A stretch of 35,127 nt of DNA from OLB16 sp964422415 (GTDB lineage Bacteria; Hinthialibacterota; Hinthialibacteria; OLB16). Below the pieces are notes generated by a model. The model had not been told where the DNA came from and did not search any database. It saw only the letters and a list, made by a program, of their open reading frames with translations. Position 1 is the stretch's first letter, and each line of letters opens with the position of its first letter. Below are positions 1-7,607 of the stretch, in pieces. Location: positions 1-35,127 of the forward strand of contig CAYRBI010000044.1 in assembly GCA_964422415.1 (NCBI GenBank), given 5' to 3'. The position numbers and the translations under genes are program-made.

Positions 1-2069
1 TCCACCAGACTGGAGGATTGTACCCGTTGCCGCATCCCCATTCGCAAATGACGTAGGCGGTTCCGGTCATGAGCTAAGGCGGCTGCAATACCCGCATATT
101 CCTCGCGTGTGCGGGCAACCAGTTCAGGCAGACCGAGACGGTTGAGGATGCTCACTCCCACTCGGCCTGCGTGACGCTCACCCGCCAAGGCAATGACGGG
201 AACACCCATCCAGACTGCCTCGCAGGTGGTGGTGGCGCCATTGTAAGGGAAGGGGTCAAGTCCGATATCCACCTTGTTATATGCCCCCAGATGACCAAGG
301 GACTTGGGAATGAAGGACTGATTTACGATACGTTCCTCCGGGATACCCCATTGCGCGAAGCGTGCGGTGATCTTCTCACGGACTGGCTCATCTCCCATTT
401 GCTTACATTTGATGAGCAGGCGGGAATCAGGAACACGCCTTAGAATGGCGGCCCATGTCTCCACCACCCCATCATTAACCTTGGGCAGGTTATTGAAGGA
501 GGCAAACAGGATCGAGCCGGTCTCATCAGCGGGCAAGGTCTCCGTGAGAGCGGGAGCCTTAGCGGGTGGAAGGAACACTGAGAAGCCATATGGAAGCCGG
601 ATCAGCTTCTCGGTGTGATACCTGTCGGCGTCTCCTACTGGATCGGTCCATTCATCCACCAAACGATAGTCCATATTGGCCAAGCCCGTGGTGTTGGGAT
701 ATCCAATCCAGGCCACCTGGATTGGAGCCACTCGCCGGGCGAACAAGGTGAGACGGTTATGCGCGGTGTGACCAGATAAATCGACCAGGATATCGGGCTG
801 ATCTTCCTGGAGGAGGTCATGCACTTCGTCATCAGTTAGGACATCGATTTGTCTCCAATGGTTAGCATAGGACTTAATCCGTCCGGTGGCCGCGTCAGAT
901 TGCGCGGCATTCATATAGCAGAAGGTCTCGAAGCGTTCCTGATCATGGGCCGCGAGCACAGGTTCGATGAAAAATGAGACCGAGTGGCTCTGGAAATCGG
1001 GGGAGACATACCCGATGCGCAATCGTCTTTCCGGCTCCCGGGAATTGGGGAAGGTGGGGGAATGACTCAGATAGGGAGTCTCATAAATCTCCGCCCAAGC
1101 ACGGTGTTCGCGGAGCTGCGCTTCCGGATTGTGTGAGGGGGAGTGGGAGATGAAGAAGAGCAGATTCGAATGAATGCCGGGAAGGTTGGGAGTAGTTTCC
1201 AGCAAGCTACGGACGACTTGGATGGCCTGATCCAGTTCGCCCAGCGCGAAATGTACATTCCCCAATTCCATCAGAATCACGGGCTCATCCGGCATGATGG
1301 CCAATGCTTCCTGAATACAGTTCTGGGCATCCACATACCGTCTGAGTTTTTGAAAAGCGCCGAGTAAACACGACCAGGCGCTCCTATTATCTCGATCGAA
1401 TTCGAGGAGCCGGCGCATGAGCATTACGACCTCCTCGTTCATCCCGAGCCCAGAGAGCGCCATGGCGATCTGGAGATAGGAATCAGAATGCTTGGGGCGA
1501 ATAGCGAGGGAACTTTGAAATGCTTCCGCCGCTTGGGAAAACTTCTGCTGCCGGTAGAGCGTTTGCCCGAGATGAAAGAACGCCTCCGCATTTTTGGGGC
1601 GTAACTCGATTACCTTGCGGTATAGAGTTTCGGCTTTTTCATACTGGTGGGTAGTGAACTCCAGGAAGGCCAGGTTATTTACGGCCTCCGCGAGATCTGG
1701 GTTAAGTTCGAGCGCCTTCTCAAAGCACTGACGGGCTTCTTCAGGTCTCTTCAGGCAGATCAGGGTGTTTCCCAGGCTGTTATGGAAATTGGCGTGGGTG
1801 GGATTTTGCTTAGCTGCTTGGCTGATGAGCTCGTAGGCCTTGTCGAACTCAGACCGGCGGTGGTGGAGAATCCCCAAGAGGTGCAGCGCATCGGGATGCT
1901 TAGGATTGATCTGGAGGATCTGTTGGTAAAGGATCCCGGCTTCCTGGGACTCACCCGCTTGGTGATGCTTTAGGGCCTCTTTGAGGAGAACTCCCAGGGA
2001 TTGCTCCTTGGAGGGCCGGATCCATTTGGGTGGTGTGCCTTTGAGGCGTGGCTTCGACACTATCTTCAT
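1..2069 (-). CDS. TPR-repeat O-GlcNAc-transferase-like glycosyltransferase (GT41), C-terminus cut by window edge
   Basis: About 689 codons are visible and the frame stays open to the left edge, so the C-terminus is missing. Residues ~20-340 read as a series of TPR helices (for example LGNTLICLKRPEEARQCFEK and LGQTLYRQQKFSQAAEAFQ). Residues ~345-689 carry the GT41/SPINDLY catalytic region: LRIGYVSPDFQSHSV, VDLSGHTAHNRL, RRVAPIQVAWIGYPNTTGL and, near the end, GLDPFPYNGATTTCEAVWMG. Family knowledge: these enzymes move GlcNAc or another hexose from a nucleotide sugar to protein Ser/Thr, and the HMW1C branch to Asn. No signal peptide is seen, so the protein should be cytoplasmic. The ATG lacks a clear ribosome site. 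It lies 64 bases downstream of the glycosylasparaginase gene on the same strand, so co-transcription is plausible. The family call is firm; the acceptor is unknown. Confidence 0.9.
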   Translation of the reverse strand, partial: MKIVSKPRLKGTPPKWIRPSKEQSLGVLLKEALKHHQAGESQEAGILYQQILQINPKHPDALHLLGILHHRRSEFDKAYELISQAAKQNPTHANFHNSLGNTLICLKRPEEARQCFEKALELNPDLAEAVNNLAFLEFTTHQYEKAETLYRKVIELRPKNAEAFFHLGQTLYRQQKFSQAAEAFQSSLAIRPKHSDSYLQIAMALSGLGMNEEVVMLMRRLLEFDRDNRSAWSCLLGAFQKLRRYVDAQNCIQEALAIMPDEPVILMELGNVHFALGELDQAIQVVRSLLETTPNLPGIHSNLLFFISHSPSHNPEAQLREHRAWAEIYETPYLSHSPTFPNSREPERRLRIGYVSPDFQSHSVSFFIEPVLAAHDQERFETFCYMNAAQSDAATGRIKSYANHWRQIDVLTDDEVHDLLQEDQPDILVDLSGHTAHNRLTLFARRVAPIQVAWIGYPNTTGLANMDYRLVDEWTDPVGDADRYHTEKLIRLPYGFSVFLPPAKAPALTETLPADETGSILFASFNNLPKVNDGVVETWAAILRRVPDSRLLIKCKQMGDEPVREKITARFAQWGIPEERIVNQSFIPKSLGHLGAYNKVDIGLDPFPYNGATTTCEAVWMGVPVIALAGERHAGRVGVSILNRLGLPELVARTREEYAGIAAALAHDRNRLRHLRMGMRQRVQSSSLV

Positions 2070-2133
2070 CCTGGGCTAATCGGTTCTGCTGGAGATGTTA
2101 CCTGGACTGGGAGGGTTGTCCACACAACCGACT

Positions 2134-3033
2134 TTACTTGATCTGGTTTTCCGTGGGACAGATGAGGAGAGTGTTGGGTGAAGAGACACTCTGAAGGGCA
2201 TATTCGCACCCCGGCGAGACACTCCAGGCGCCATGATCTCCATCCGCACGGAGCGCCAGATACATCACATTTCCCGGAGTGATTGTTCCTATCGAGAGAC
2301 TGGATTCACGGGTGGCCCGGAGAAGGATTCGATGGCAGGCCTCACGGCAAGCCTCTACCGGTGTTCTCCCCTGGCGCATGAGTTCCACAGCCAGAAAACT
2401 CCCGCATGTCTGCATGGCTTCTTCTCCAACTCCTGTCGCGCAGACGGCTCCGATCCCATTTTCGCAATAGAGACCAGCGCCGCAGATGGGGCTGTCGCCA
2501 ACCCGTCCAGGGATCTTCCAGGCCAACCCGCTGGTGGTGCAGGCCGCGGCCAAGTCTCCGTGTTCATCCAAGGCGCACATTCCAATCGTGTCATGGGTCT
2601 CCTCTGGTGGGCGTCCCTCTCCTCGTTGCCAGGCCTTCCACAGGAGTTCTGACTCAGGGGTCAGGAGTCCGGTGGGGGTGAATCCCTGGGCTAAGGCAAA
2701 CTCGAGCGCTCCCGCTCCCGTGAGTAGAACCTGCGAGGTCTTTTCCATCACCCGGCGCGCTACTGAGATGGGGTGTTCGATGGACTCCAATGCGGCTACT
2801 GCCCCCACCCGCCCCGTACGCCCATCCATGAGTGCGGCATCGAGCTGGACAATCCCTTTCCGGTTGGGGCGTCCCCCCAACCCGACTGAGTGTACCTCCG
2901 GATTGGACTCGCTGACCTGGACTCCCTGCTCCACTGCATCCAGAGCCTTGCCGCCCCGCGAGAGAATCCGCCATGCGGCCTCATTGGCGGGAAGGCCATG
3001 CCTCCAGGTGCTGAGAACAATGGGACCGGGCAT
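2134..3033 (-). CDS. N4-(beta-N-acetylglucosaminyl)-L-asparaginase (glycosylasparaginase, Ntn hydrolase)
   Basis: The 299-residue product matches the glycosylasparaginase branch of the Ntn-hydrolase asparaginase family. Motifs are STWRHGLPANEAAW near the start, GGKALDAVEQG at ~28, the autocleavage site HDTIGM with nucleophile Thr149, and GRVGDSPICGAGLY after it. HDTIGM is typical of glycosylasparaginases, which cut the GlcNAc-Asn bond left after glycoprotein breakdown; plant-type isoaspartyl peptidases differ here. The precursor should self-cleave before Thr149. The ATG at 3033 was chosen because AAGGAG sits 9 bases upstream (3043-3048); an in-frame TTG at 3078 exists but has no such site. 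No signal peptide is visible, unlike the lysosomal and periplasmic homologues. The next gene downstream is the GT41 transferase. A plain L-asparaginase or isoaspartyl-peptidase role cannot be excluded. Confidence 0.87.
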   Translation of the reverse strand: MPGPIVLSTWRHGLPANEAAWRILSRGGKALDAVEQGVQVSESNPEVHSVGLGGRPNRKGIVQLDAALMDGRTGRVGAVAALESIEHPISVARRVMEKTSQVLLTGAGALEFALAQGFTPTGLLTPESELLWKAWQRGEGRPPEETHDTIGMCALDEHGDLAAACTTSGLAWKIPGRVGDSPICGAGLYCENGIGAVCATGVGEEAMQTCGSFLAVELMRQGRTPVEACREACHRILLRATRESSLSIGTITPGNVMYLALRADGDHGAWSVSPGCEYALQSVSSPNTLLICPTENQIK

Positions 3034-3113
3034 TAGCAGGATCTCCTTATCAGGTTGGGTGTAAAATACTCCGGACAAGATACTCTTGTGCTGGTTGACT
3101 GAGTATCAATAGG

Positions 3114-3129
3114 TGGTTTTTGAATTGCT
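3114..3129 (+). promoter_or_regulatory. Possible sigma-54 (-24/-12) promoter ahead of the chemoreceptor gene
   Basis: TGG at 3114-3116 and TTGCT at 3125-3129 place the GG and GC dinucleotides exactly ten bases apart, as in sigma-54 promoters (TGGCAC-N5-TTGC). The CACG part is replaced by TTTT, so the match is partial. It would give a leader of about 160 bases before the chemoreceptor ATG. No activator site was identified, and chance is a real alternative. Confidence 0.25.
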
Positions 3130-3299
3130 TTCAAGTTTTCATGTGCTCCTCTCCTCTTTCAAGTAGACATCTTAATTATAGATTTTCTCTTTCGGAAAGG
3201 AGCGAGAAGAGGGATACTTCCCACGGTTTACCGAGATTGTGTAGAGATTCACCTTTCTTTAATGTGATAGTCATCTGGATTCTGGAAGGAGAAGGAATC

Positions 3300-5015
3300 A
3301 TGAAGCATGGTAGATCTCACAAGCAATTCCTCGCCGTATCCGCGCTCAAGATGAGACACAAAATTGGGCTGGCCCTGTGTGTCTTCCTTTTCATGTCAGT
3401 CGTTTTGGTCACAGTGGCTGCCTACTCGCGTTTCTATAATGACATACTGGCGAGTAACCGGAACAAGCTCGTGGCGATTGTATCTTTGGCCGCGCTCAAC
3501 ATCGATGGGAATGCTCATGCGTTGCTACAAAGCGCGGAAGATGAAAAGACAGAACGGTATGCCGCGCTCAAGGCGCAATTGAAAACAATCCGGGACGCAG
3601 CGGGTGTCCAGTTCGCTTATACGATGAGAATCAATGACGAGGGCAAGATCATCTTCGTGGTGGATGCCGAGGAGGATCCGGAACTTGTGTCACACCTTGG
3701 AGATGAGTATGAGGAAGCCCCTGAGGATCTTTTTTCTCAAATTCAATCCCAGACCTCGGCATTCACCGAAAAGGATTTCTACACGGATGAATGGGGCACC
3801 TTTCTTTCCGGATTTGCTCCCATTCACACCTCGGATGGACGGATCGAGGCTTTTATCGGAGTTGATCTTCCGCTGACCCTGTTCACCAATGCATGCCGTT
3901 CTTTTCTCCTTTCAGTGCTGTTGCTGGATCTTGCATTGGTTGTGCCACTCACTTTACTTGGAGTGCATCTGGGAAACCGGATTTCAAAACCATTGGTGGG
4001 AGCCATTCATATTCTTGAGGATATCGCTGAGGGAGAAGGGGATCTGACCCGGCGCCTGCTTGTGACCAGTGGTGGGGAGACCGGAGAAATGGCGCATTGG
4101 TTTAACTTGTTCGTGGAGAAGATTCAAGGATTGGTGAAACAACTCTCGGGAAATGCTGTCTCTCTGGAATCGGTCTCGGCGGAGTTGTTGTCAGTGGCCG
4201 CGAAAACAGCGGCCAGCGCGCATGAGTCCACCTTTCGTTCTCAAACAGCTTTGCAGGCCGCGCGGGAGATGAATGCCAATACATCCTCGGTGGCGGTAGG
4301 AATGTCACAGACTTCCTCGGATCTTTCCTCGGTGGTTACCTCCACCAGTGCGATGACCGCCACCATTGGGGCCATGAACGACAATACCAGCCGGGTCCGG
4401 GAGACCACCAACCAAGCCGCCTCGGATGTGGAGCGGTTCGCGCGGATCATGAATGAACTTGGGGCCTCGGCGCAGGAGATTGGAATAGTGACCGATACGA
4501 TTACCGGAATATCGGTCCAGACAAACTTGCTGGCGTTGAACGCCACCATTGAGGCCGCCCGGGCGGGTGAAGCGGGCAAGGGTTTCGTGGTTGTCGCCAA
4601 TGAAATCAAGGAACTGGCTCGTCAAACCGCCTCAGCCACCGAGGGCATCAAGGAGAAGATTAATGGTATCCAAGGCGCCACTCAAACCGCCCTGGCCGAT
4701 ATCGAAAAAATCGTGCAAGTGATCCGGGAGGTCAATCTGGGTGTCATGGACATTGCAGTGGCCGTGCGGCAACAGTCCGAAGTGACTCAGGGTGTCGCCG
4801 CGAGTATTTCTCAGGCCACCCAGGGAGTCCAGGATGCCAATACACGCGCTCTGCGTATGGCCGAGGTCTCGACTACTCTTGGACAGGACATCCATGCGGT
4901 CAGTGAGAATGCTGGAGTCATGACTGGTACCAGCGATCACATGGAATCCAGCGCTAAAGATCTCTCCAACATTGCGCGGGAAATCCAAGAACTCATGGCC
5001 CATTTTAAGGTGTGA
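3300..5015 (+). CDS. Methyl-accepting chemotaxis protein
   Basis: The 571-residue chemoreceptor has membrane segment 1 at ~22-42, a ~155-residue periplasmic sensor region, membrane segment 2 at ~200-222 and a HAMP linker at ~220-275. A long helical signalling domain follows, whose hairpin tip begins at Gln407 (QTNLLALNATIEAARAGEAG). The tip binds CheA/CheW and is diagnostic. The periplasmic part contains EKDFYTDEWGTFLSGFAPI and SDGRIEAFIGVDLP, reminiscent of Cache-type small-molecule sensors, but the ligand cannot be read. The ATG at 3300 follows a strong purine-rich site (GGAAGGAGAAGGA); the in-frame TTG at 3120 lacks one. No other chemotaxis gene is nearby, so this is an orphan receptor gene, transcribed away from the glycosylasparaginase gene. 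Confidence 0.95.
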   Translation: MKHGRSHKQFLAVSALKMRHKIGLALCVFLFMSVVLVTVAAYSRFYNDILASNRNKLVAIVSLAALNIDGNAHALLQSAEDEKTERYAALKAQLKTIRDAAGVQFAYTMRINDEGKIIFVVDAEEDPELVSHLGDEYEEAPEDLFSQIQSQTSAFTEKDFYTDEWGTFLSGFAPIHTSDGRIEAFIGVDLPLTLFTNACRSFLLSVLLLDLALVVPLTLLGVHLGNRISKPLVGAIHILEDIAEGEGDLTRRLLVTSGGETGEMAHWFNLFVEKIQGLVKQLSGNAVSLESVSAELLSVAAKTAASAHESTFRSQTALQAAREMNANTSSVAVGMSQTSSDLSSVVTSTSAMTATIGAMNDNTSRVRETTNQAASDVERFARIMNELGASAQEIGIVTDTITGISVQTNLLALNATIEAARAGEAGKGFVVVANEIKELARQTASATEGIKEKINGIQGATQTALADIEKIVQVIREVNLGVMDIAVAVRQQSEVTQGVAASISQATQGVQDANTRALRMAEVSTTLGQDIHAVSENAGVMTGTSDHMESSAKDLSNIAREIQELMAHFKV

Positions 5016-5034
5016 TAAGTGAAAGGATTTCGAA

Positions 5035-5076
5035 TGTGGCCATGGATTCCCGCTTTTATAGGAATCCATGGCCACA
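5035..5076. terminator. Perfect 16-bp inverted repeat between convergent genes (bidirectional terminator candidate)
   Basis: Arms 5035-5050 and 5061-5076 are exact reverse complements around a 10-base loop. It sits 20 bases after the chemoreceptor stop and 20 bases before the stop of the converging GH106-like gene. There is no long T run on either side, so it is not a textbook intrinsic terminator. A transcript-end stabilising hairpin or a repeat-family copy is also possible. Confidence 0.6.
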
Positions 5077-5096
5077 CTACAACACTTTGCTGATTA

Positions 5097-7379
5097 TTAC
5101 CGGTTGAATACCACGAAGTATCCCTCGAAGGGTTGCATCTTTAACTCCAGCGTAGTCTTTCCTTCAATAAGGGATGACGTCAGGTCCCGGATCTCTCCTG
5201 TAGTGGGATGCCATATCTGGGCTTTCCCGCCGCATTGGAAAGTAACCTTGCGGGTAACCTCGCCGCTTCCATTGTTTGCCAGGAAATAGATATCCCGTGC
5301 CTTAGTTTGACGGTGACAGTAAAACAGTTCGGGACAGGGTTGATCGAGAGATAGATCCGCCGGTACCAGTTGCCCGAGAGATTCCACCATCCCCATTTTA
5401 TTTTCCCGGACGGCTACACGCGCCGAGTTTTTCAGCTTCCCGGACAGAGTAACCACTTCCGGTGTGTCTTCCTTGCGGTCCGCCAGGATGGGGAGTTCTC
5501 CCACGGTGATCAGAGCGCCGCCTGCTTCGACAAACGCCGCAATTTTCCGGTATACCGCCAAAGGAATCACCCAGGTTTCTGGCAGAATAATGCAGTGGAA
5601 GGATTCTCCCTGTAGTTTCAATGCGCCATCCTCGAGGACCGCGTCCAGAATGGCCTGGTCGTCCAGAATGTCGTAATCTCTCTGATTGGCGAGAAGGAAC
5701 TGCGAGGCCTCGCCGAACATCTGATTGACACGTGCTTCGAGTTCGTTTCCGGATTGATGCCAGGCGATCTTGTTGGTTGGAGTGCAGGCTCCCCATAGGC
5801 TCTGGATCGGATAATAGAATCCCAGAGAGACGGTGTGTGTGCCTTGCGTGAGCAGAGCGCCCAACCGGCCAATGTGGTCATTAAAGATTTTACGCTCGGT
5901 ATCAATGAATTCGGAGGGTGAATAATAAGAGGTGACATAATTCAACCCCTGGACATACATCCAGTTGATAGTTCCCATCCGTTGCGCGAAGGAGCAGGGA
6001 CGTTTGTTGGTGGTTTCAACATGGCTGGAGGTCTCGCTCTCGCATTGTGTGGCGCCGATGACATGCGCGACCGAGCTGACAAACTTGGGCACTGGTACTT
6101 GCTGGGAGTGCGCCTGTTCCTCCGGATTCGAACTCAGGATATCGATCCCTGGAATATCCTGACGCCTCAGGTCACGGAAGAGATTGCCTTCGAAGATGGC
6201 ATGATATCGGAGTCCATCCTCCAGCAGGGCGTGACCCGAAGAGGCGATTCCATGTGCATGGCACCACTCTTGTATTTGTCCGTAATAGTTCTCCTCGATT
6301 AATTGAGACACCACGCGCCAGAAATCCAAGCGCGCATATGCCGTCTCCGCGCCACAATCCTTGAAGAGGAGAGGGAGTATTGTCAGTGGATCATATCCGG
6401 CGTGTTTTTGGAATTCCGCCACGAAATTCTGGCTCCAGGGAATGGCTGGTAATAGACCTTCCTCCTCCTTCAGATAGCTGGTCATCAATGAGGGTTCATC
6501 GGTGAAGATGGCGCGGACATGGCTCCATAGATCCTTGCCGCAACGGTCATGGTAGGCTTGATGGGTGACCTCAATAAAGCGCGCGACCGCCTCACGGTTC
6601 ATGATATCGATATAAGGCAGATTATCCGAAAGATTGGTGACAATGTGGGTGCCCTCGTACATGTGCCGGTTATGGAAAGAGAGGATCACCCAGTCTTTAT
6701 CATCGGGCGCTTGCCAAGTGACTTCGGATTTCCCGGTGTAAGTTCCGGGAGACAGGGTGACGCTACGGCTCAGATCCAAGGGGCCAGCTCCAACGGGAAC
6801 CGCGATAACGCTTAGGGGGCCATTGATATAACGCTCCCCGTTGGGGAAACGGTGTTGTAAGGTGTTTTTTCCGTGGGTCTCAGCGCAGACAATGCCTTGA
6901 CATTCAAACTCCGGATGATCCCGCATGGTGATCCCGCCCGCCTTGCCACTCGGATATCCTTTTTCATCGTACAACCAGAAATATAATCCTTTGTCTTTAC
7001 ATTCCTGGAGTCCTTGAAGAAACACCTTCCAGGCTTCTTCGTCTTCAAGGTATTTGTTGAAGGACACGTTCGCGACTACACCACCATATCCATCATGATC
7101 CAGGAAGTTCACCAGCTTGGTAATCGGTGATTGGTCGGTTTGCCCCTCTGCAAGAGGAGCCTGAAACTGTTGACCAAACCACTTATAGGGGTTCGTGTCG
7201 GGATTGTCTGGAAAGGGGTGAATGATCTGCAACATTCGGTATTCACGGGGTGGATTTATGAAGATAGATTCGAGATTCATTTTATCCTCGTTCGAAGGTG
7301 ATTGAGAAGCTTCCATGGAATATGAGCAGGATATGCTCATACAAAGGACTATGGCGTAGAAGATAATCGAAAGAGGCAT
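5097..7379 (-). CDS. Secreted glycoside hydrolase, GH106-like (putative alpha-L-rhamnosidase)
   Basis: The 760-residue protein starts with a hydrophobic signal segment (MPLSIIFYAIVLCMSISC). Motifs then recall GH106-type enzymes: GYGGVVANVSFNKYL, FWLYDEKGYPSGKAGG at ~145, AIFTDEPSLM at ~290, HGIASSGHALLEDGL at ~375 and ESETSSHVET at ~450. A beta-rich tail ends in QPFEGYFVVFNR. The acidic residues in FTDEPS and ESETS are plausible catalytic or metal-binding residues, which is inference. GH106 members remove alpha-L-rhamnose from plant and algal polymers. The ATG at 7379 is preferred because it opens a signal peptide and has AGGAGGT 12 bases upstream; an ATG at 7457 would add 26 residues without a ribosome site. 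It diverges from the oxidoreductase gene across a ~230-base intergenic region. The family is moderately sure, the substrate is not. Confidence 0.7.
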   Translation of the reverse strand: MPLSIIFYAIVLCMSISCSYSMEASQSPSNEDKMNLESIFINPPREYRMLQIIHPFPDNPDTNPYKWFGQQFQAPLAEGQTDQSPITKLVNFLDHDGYGGVVANVSFNKYLEDEEAWKVFLQGLQECKDKGLYFWLYDEKGYPSGKAGGITMRDHPEFECQGIVCAETHGKNTLQHRFPNGERYINGPLSVIAVPVGAGPLDLSRSVTLSPGTYTGKSEVTWQAPDDKDWVILSFHNRHMYEGTHIVTNLSDNLPYIDIMNREAVARFIEVTHQAYHDRCGKDLWSHVRAIFTDEPSLMTSYLKEEEGLLPAIPWSQNFVAEFQKHAGYDPLTILPLLFKDCGAETAYARLDFWRVVSQLIEENYYGQIQEWCHAHGIASSGHALLEDGLRYHAIFEGNLFRDLRRQDIPGIDILSSNPEEQAHSQQVPVPKFVSSVAHVIGATQCESETSSHVETTNKRPCSFAQRMGTINWMYVQGLNYVTSYYSPSEFIDTERKIFNDHIGRLGALLTQGTHTVSLGFYYPIQSLWGACTPTNKIAWHQSGNELEARVNQMFGEASQFLLANQRDYDILDDQAILDAVLEDGALKLQGESFHCIILPETWVIPLAVYRKIAAFVEAGGALITVGELPILADRKEDTPEVVTLSGKLKNSARVAVRENKMGMVESLGQLVPADLSLDQPCPELFYCHRQTKARDIYFLANNGSGEVTRKVTFQCGGKAQIWHPTTGEIRDLTSSLIEGKTTLELKMQPFEGYFVVFNR

Positions 7380-7607
7380 GATGCCTAAGTGACCTCCTGG
7401 ATGGTATGGTGTGTGACGTTTCAATAGATGAAGGATCAACATGGGGAATCTTCCCATACCCAGATGTGTCTGTATACCCTGGATCAGACCGAAAAAAAGT
7501 GCTCAACTGGGTGGAAAAGAGTATAAACTTTCATCTGGGTTTGTGAGTGCCTGTGTGTGGGAATAATGTTTCTTAGGATTCCAATGAAGGCCGGAGGAGT
7601 TTATGCG

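Noticed and set aside
2486..3064. 192-codon plus-strand frame
   Set aside because: Antisense to the glycosylasparaginase gene, whose motifs are unambiguous.
7499..7527. Promoter with TATAAA at 7522-7527 before the oxidoreductase gene
   Set aside because: No acceptable -35 element at 16-18 bases; could be chance in an AT-rich stretch.
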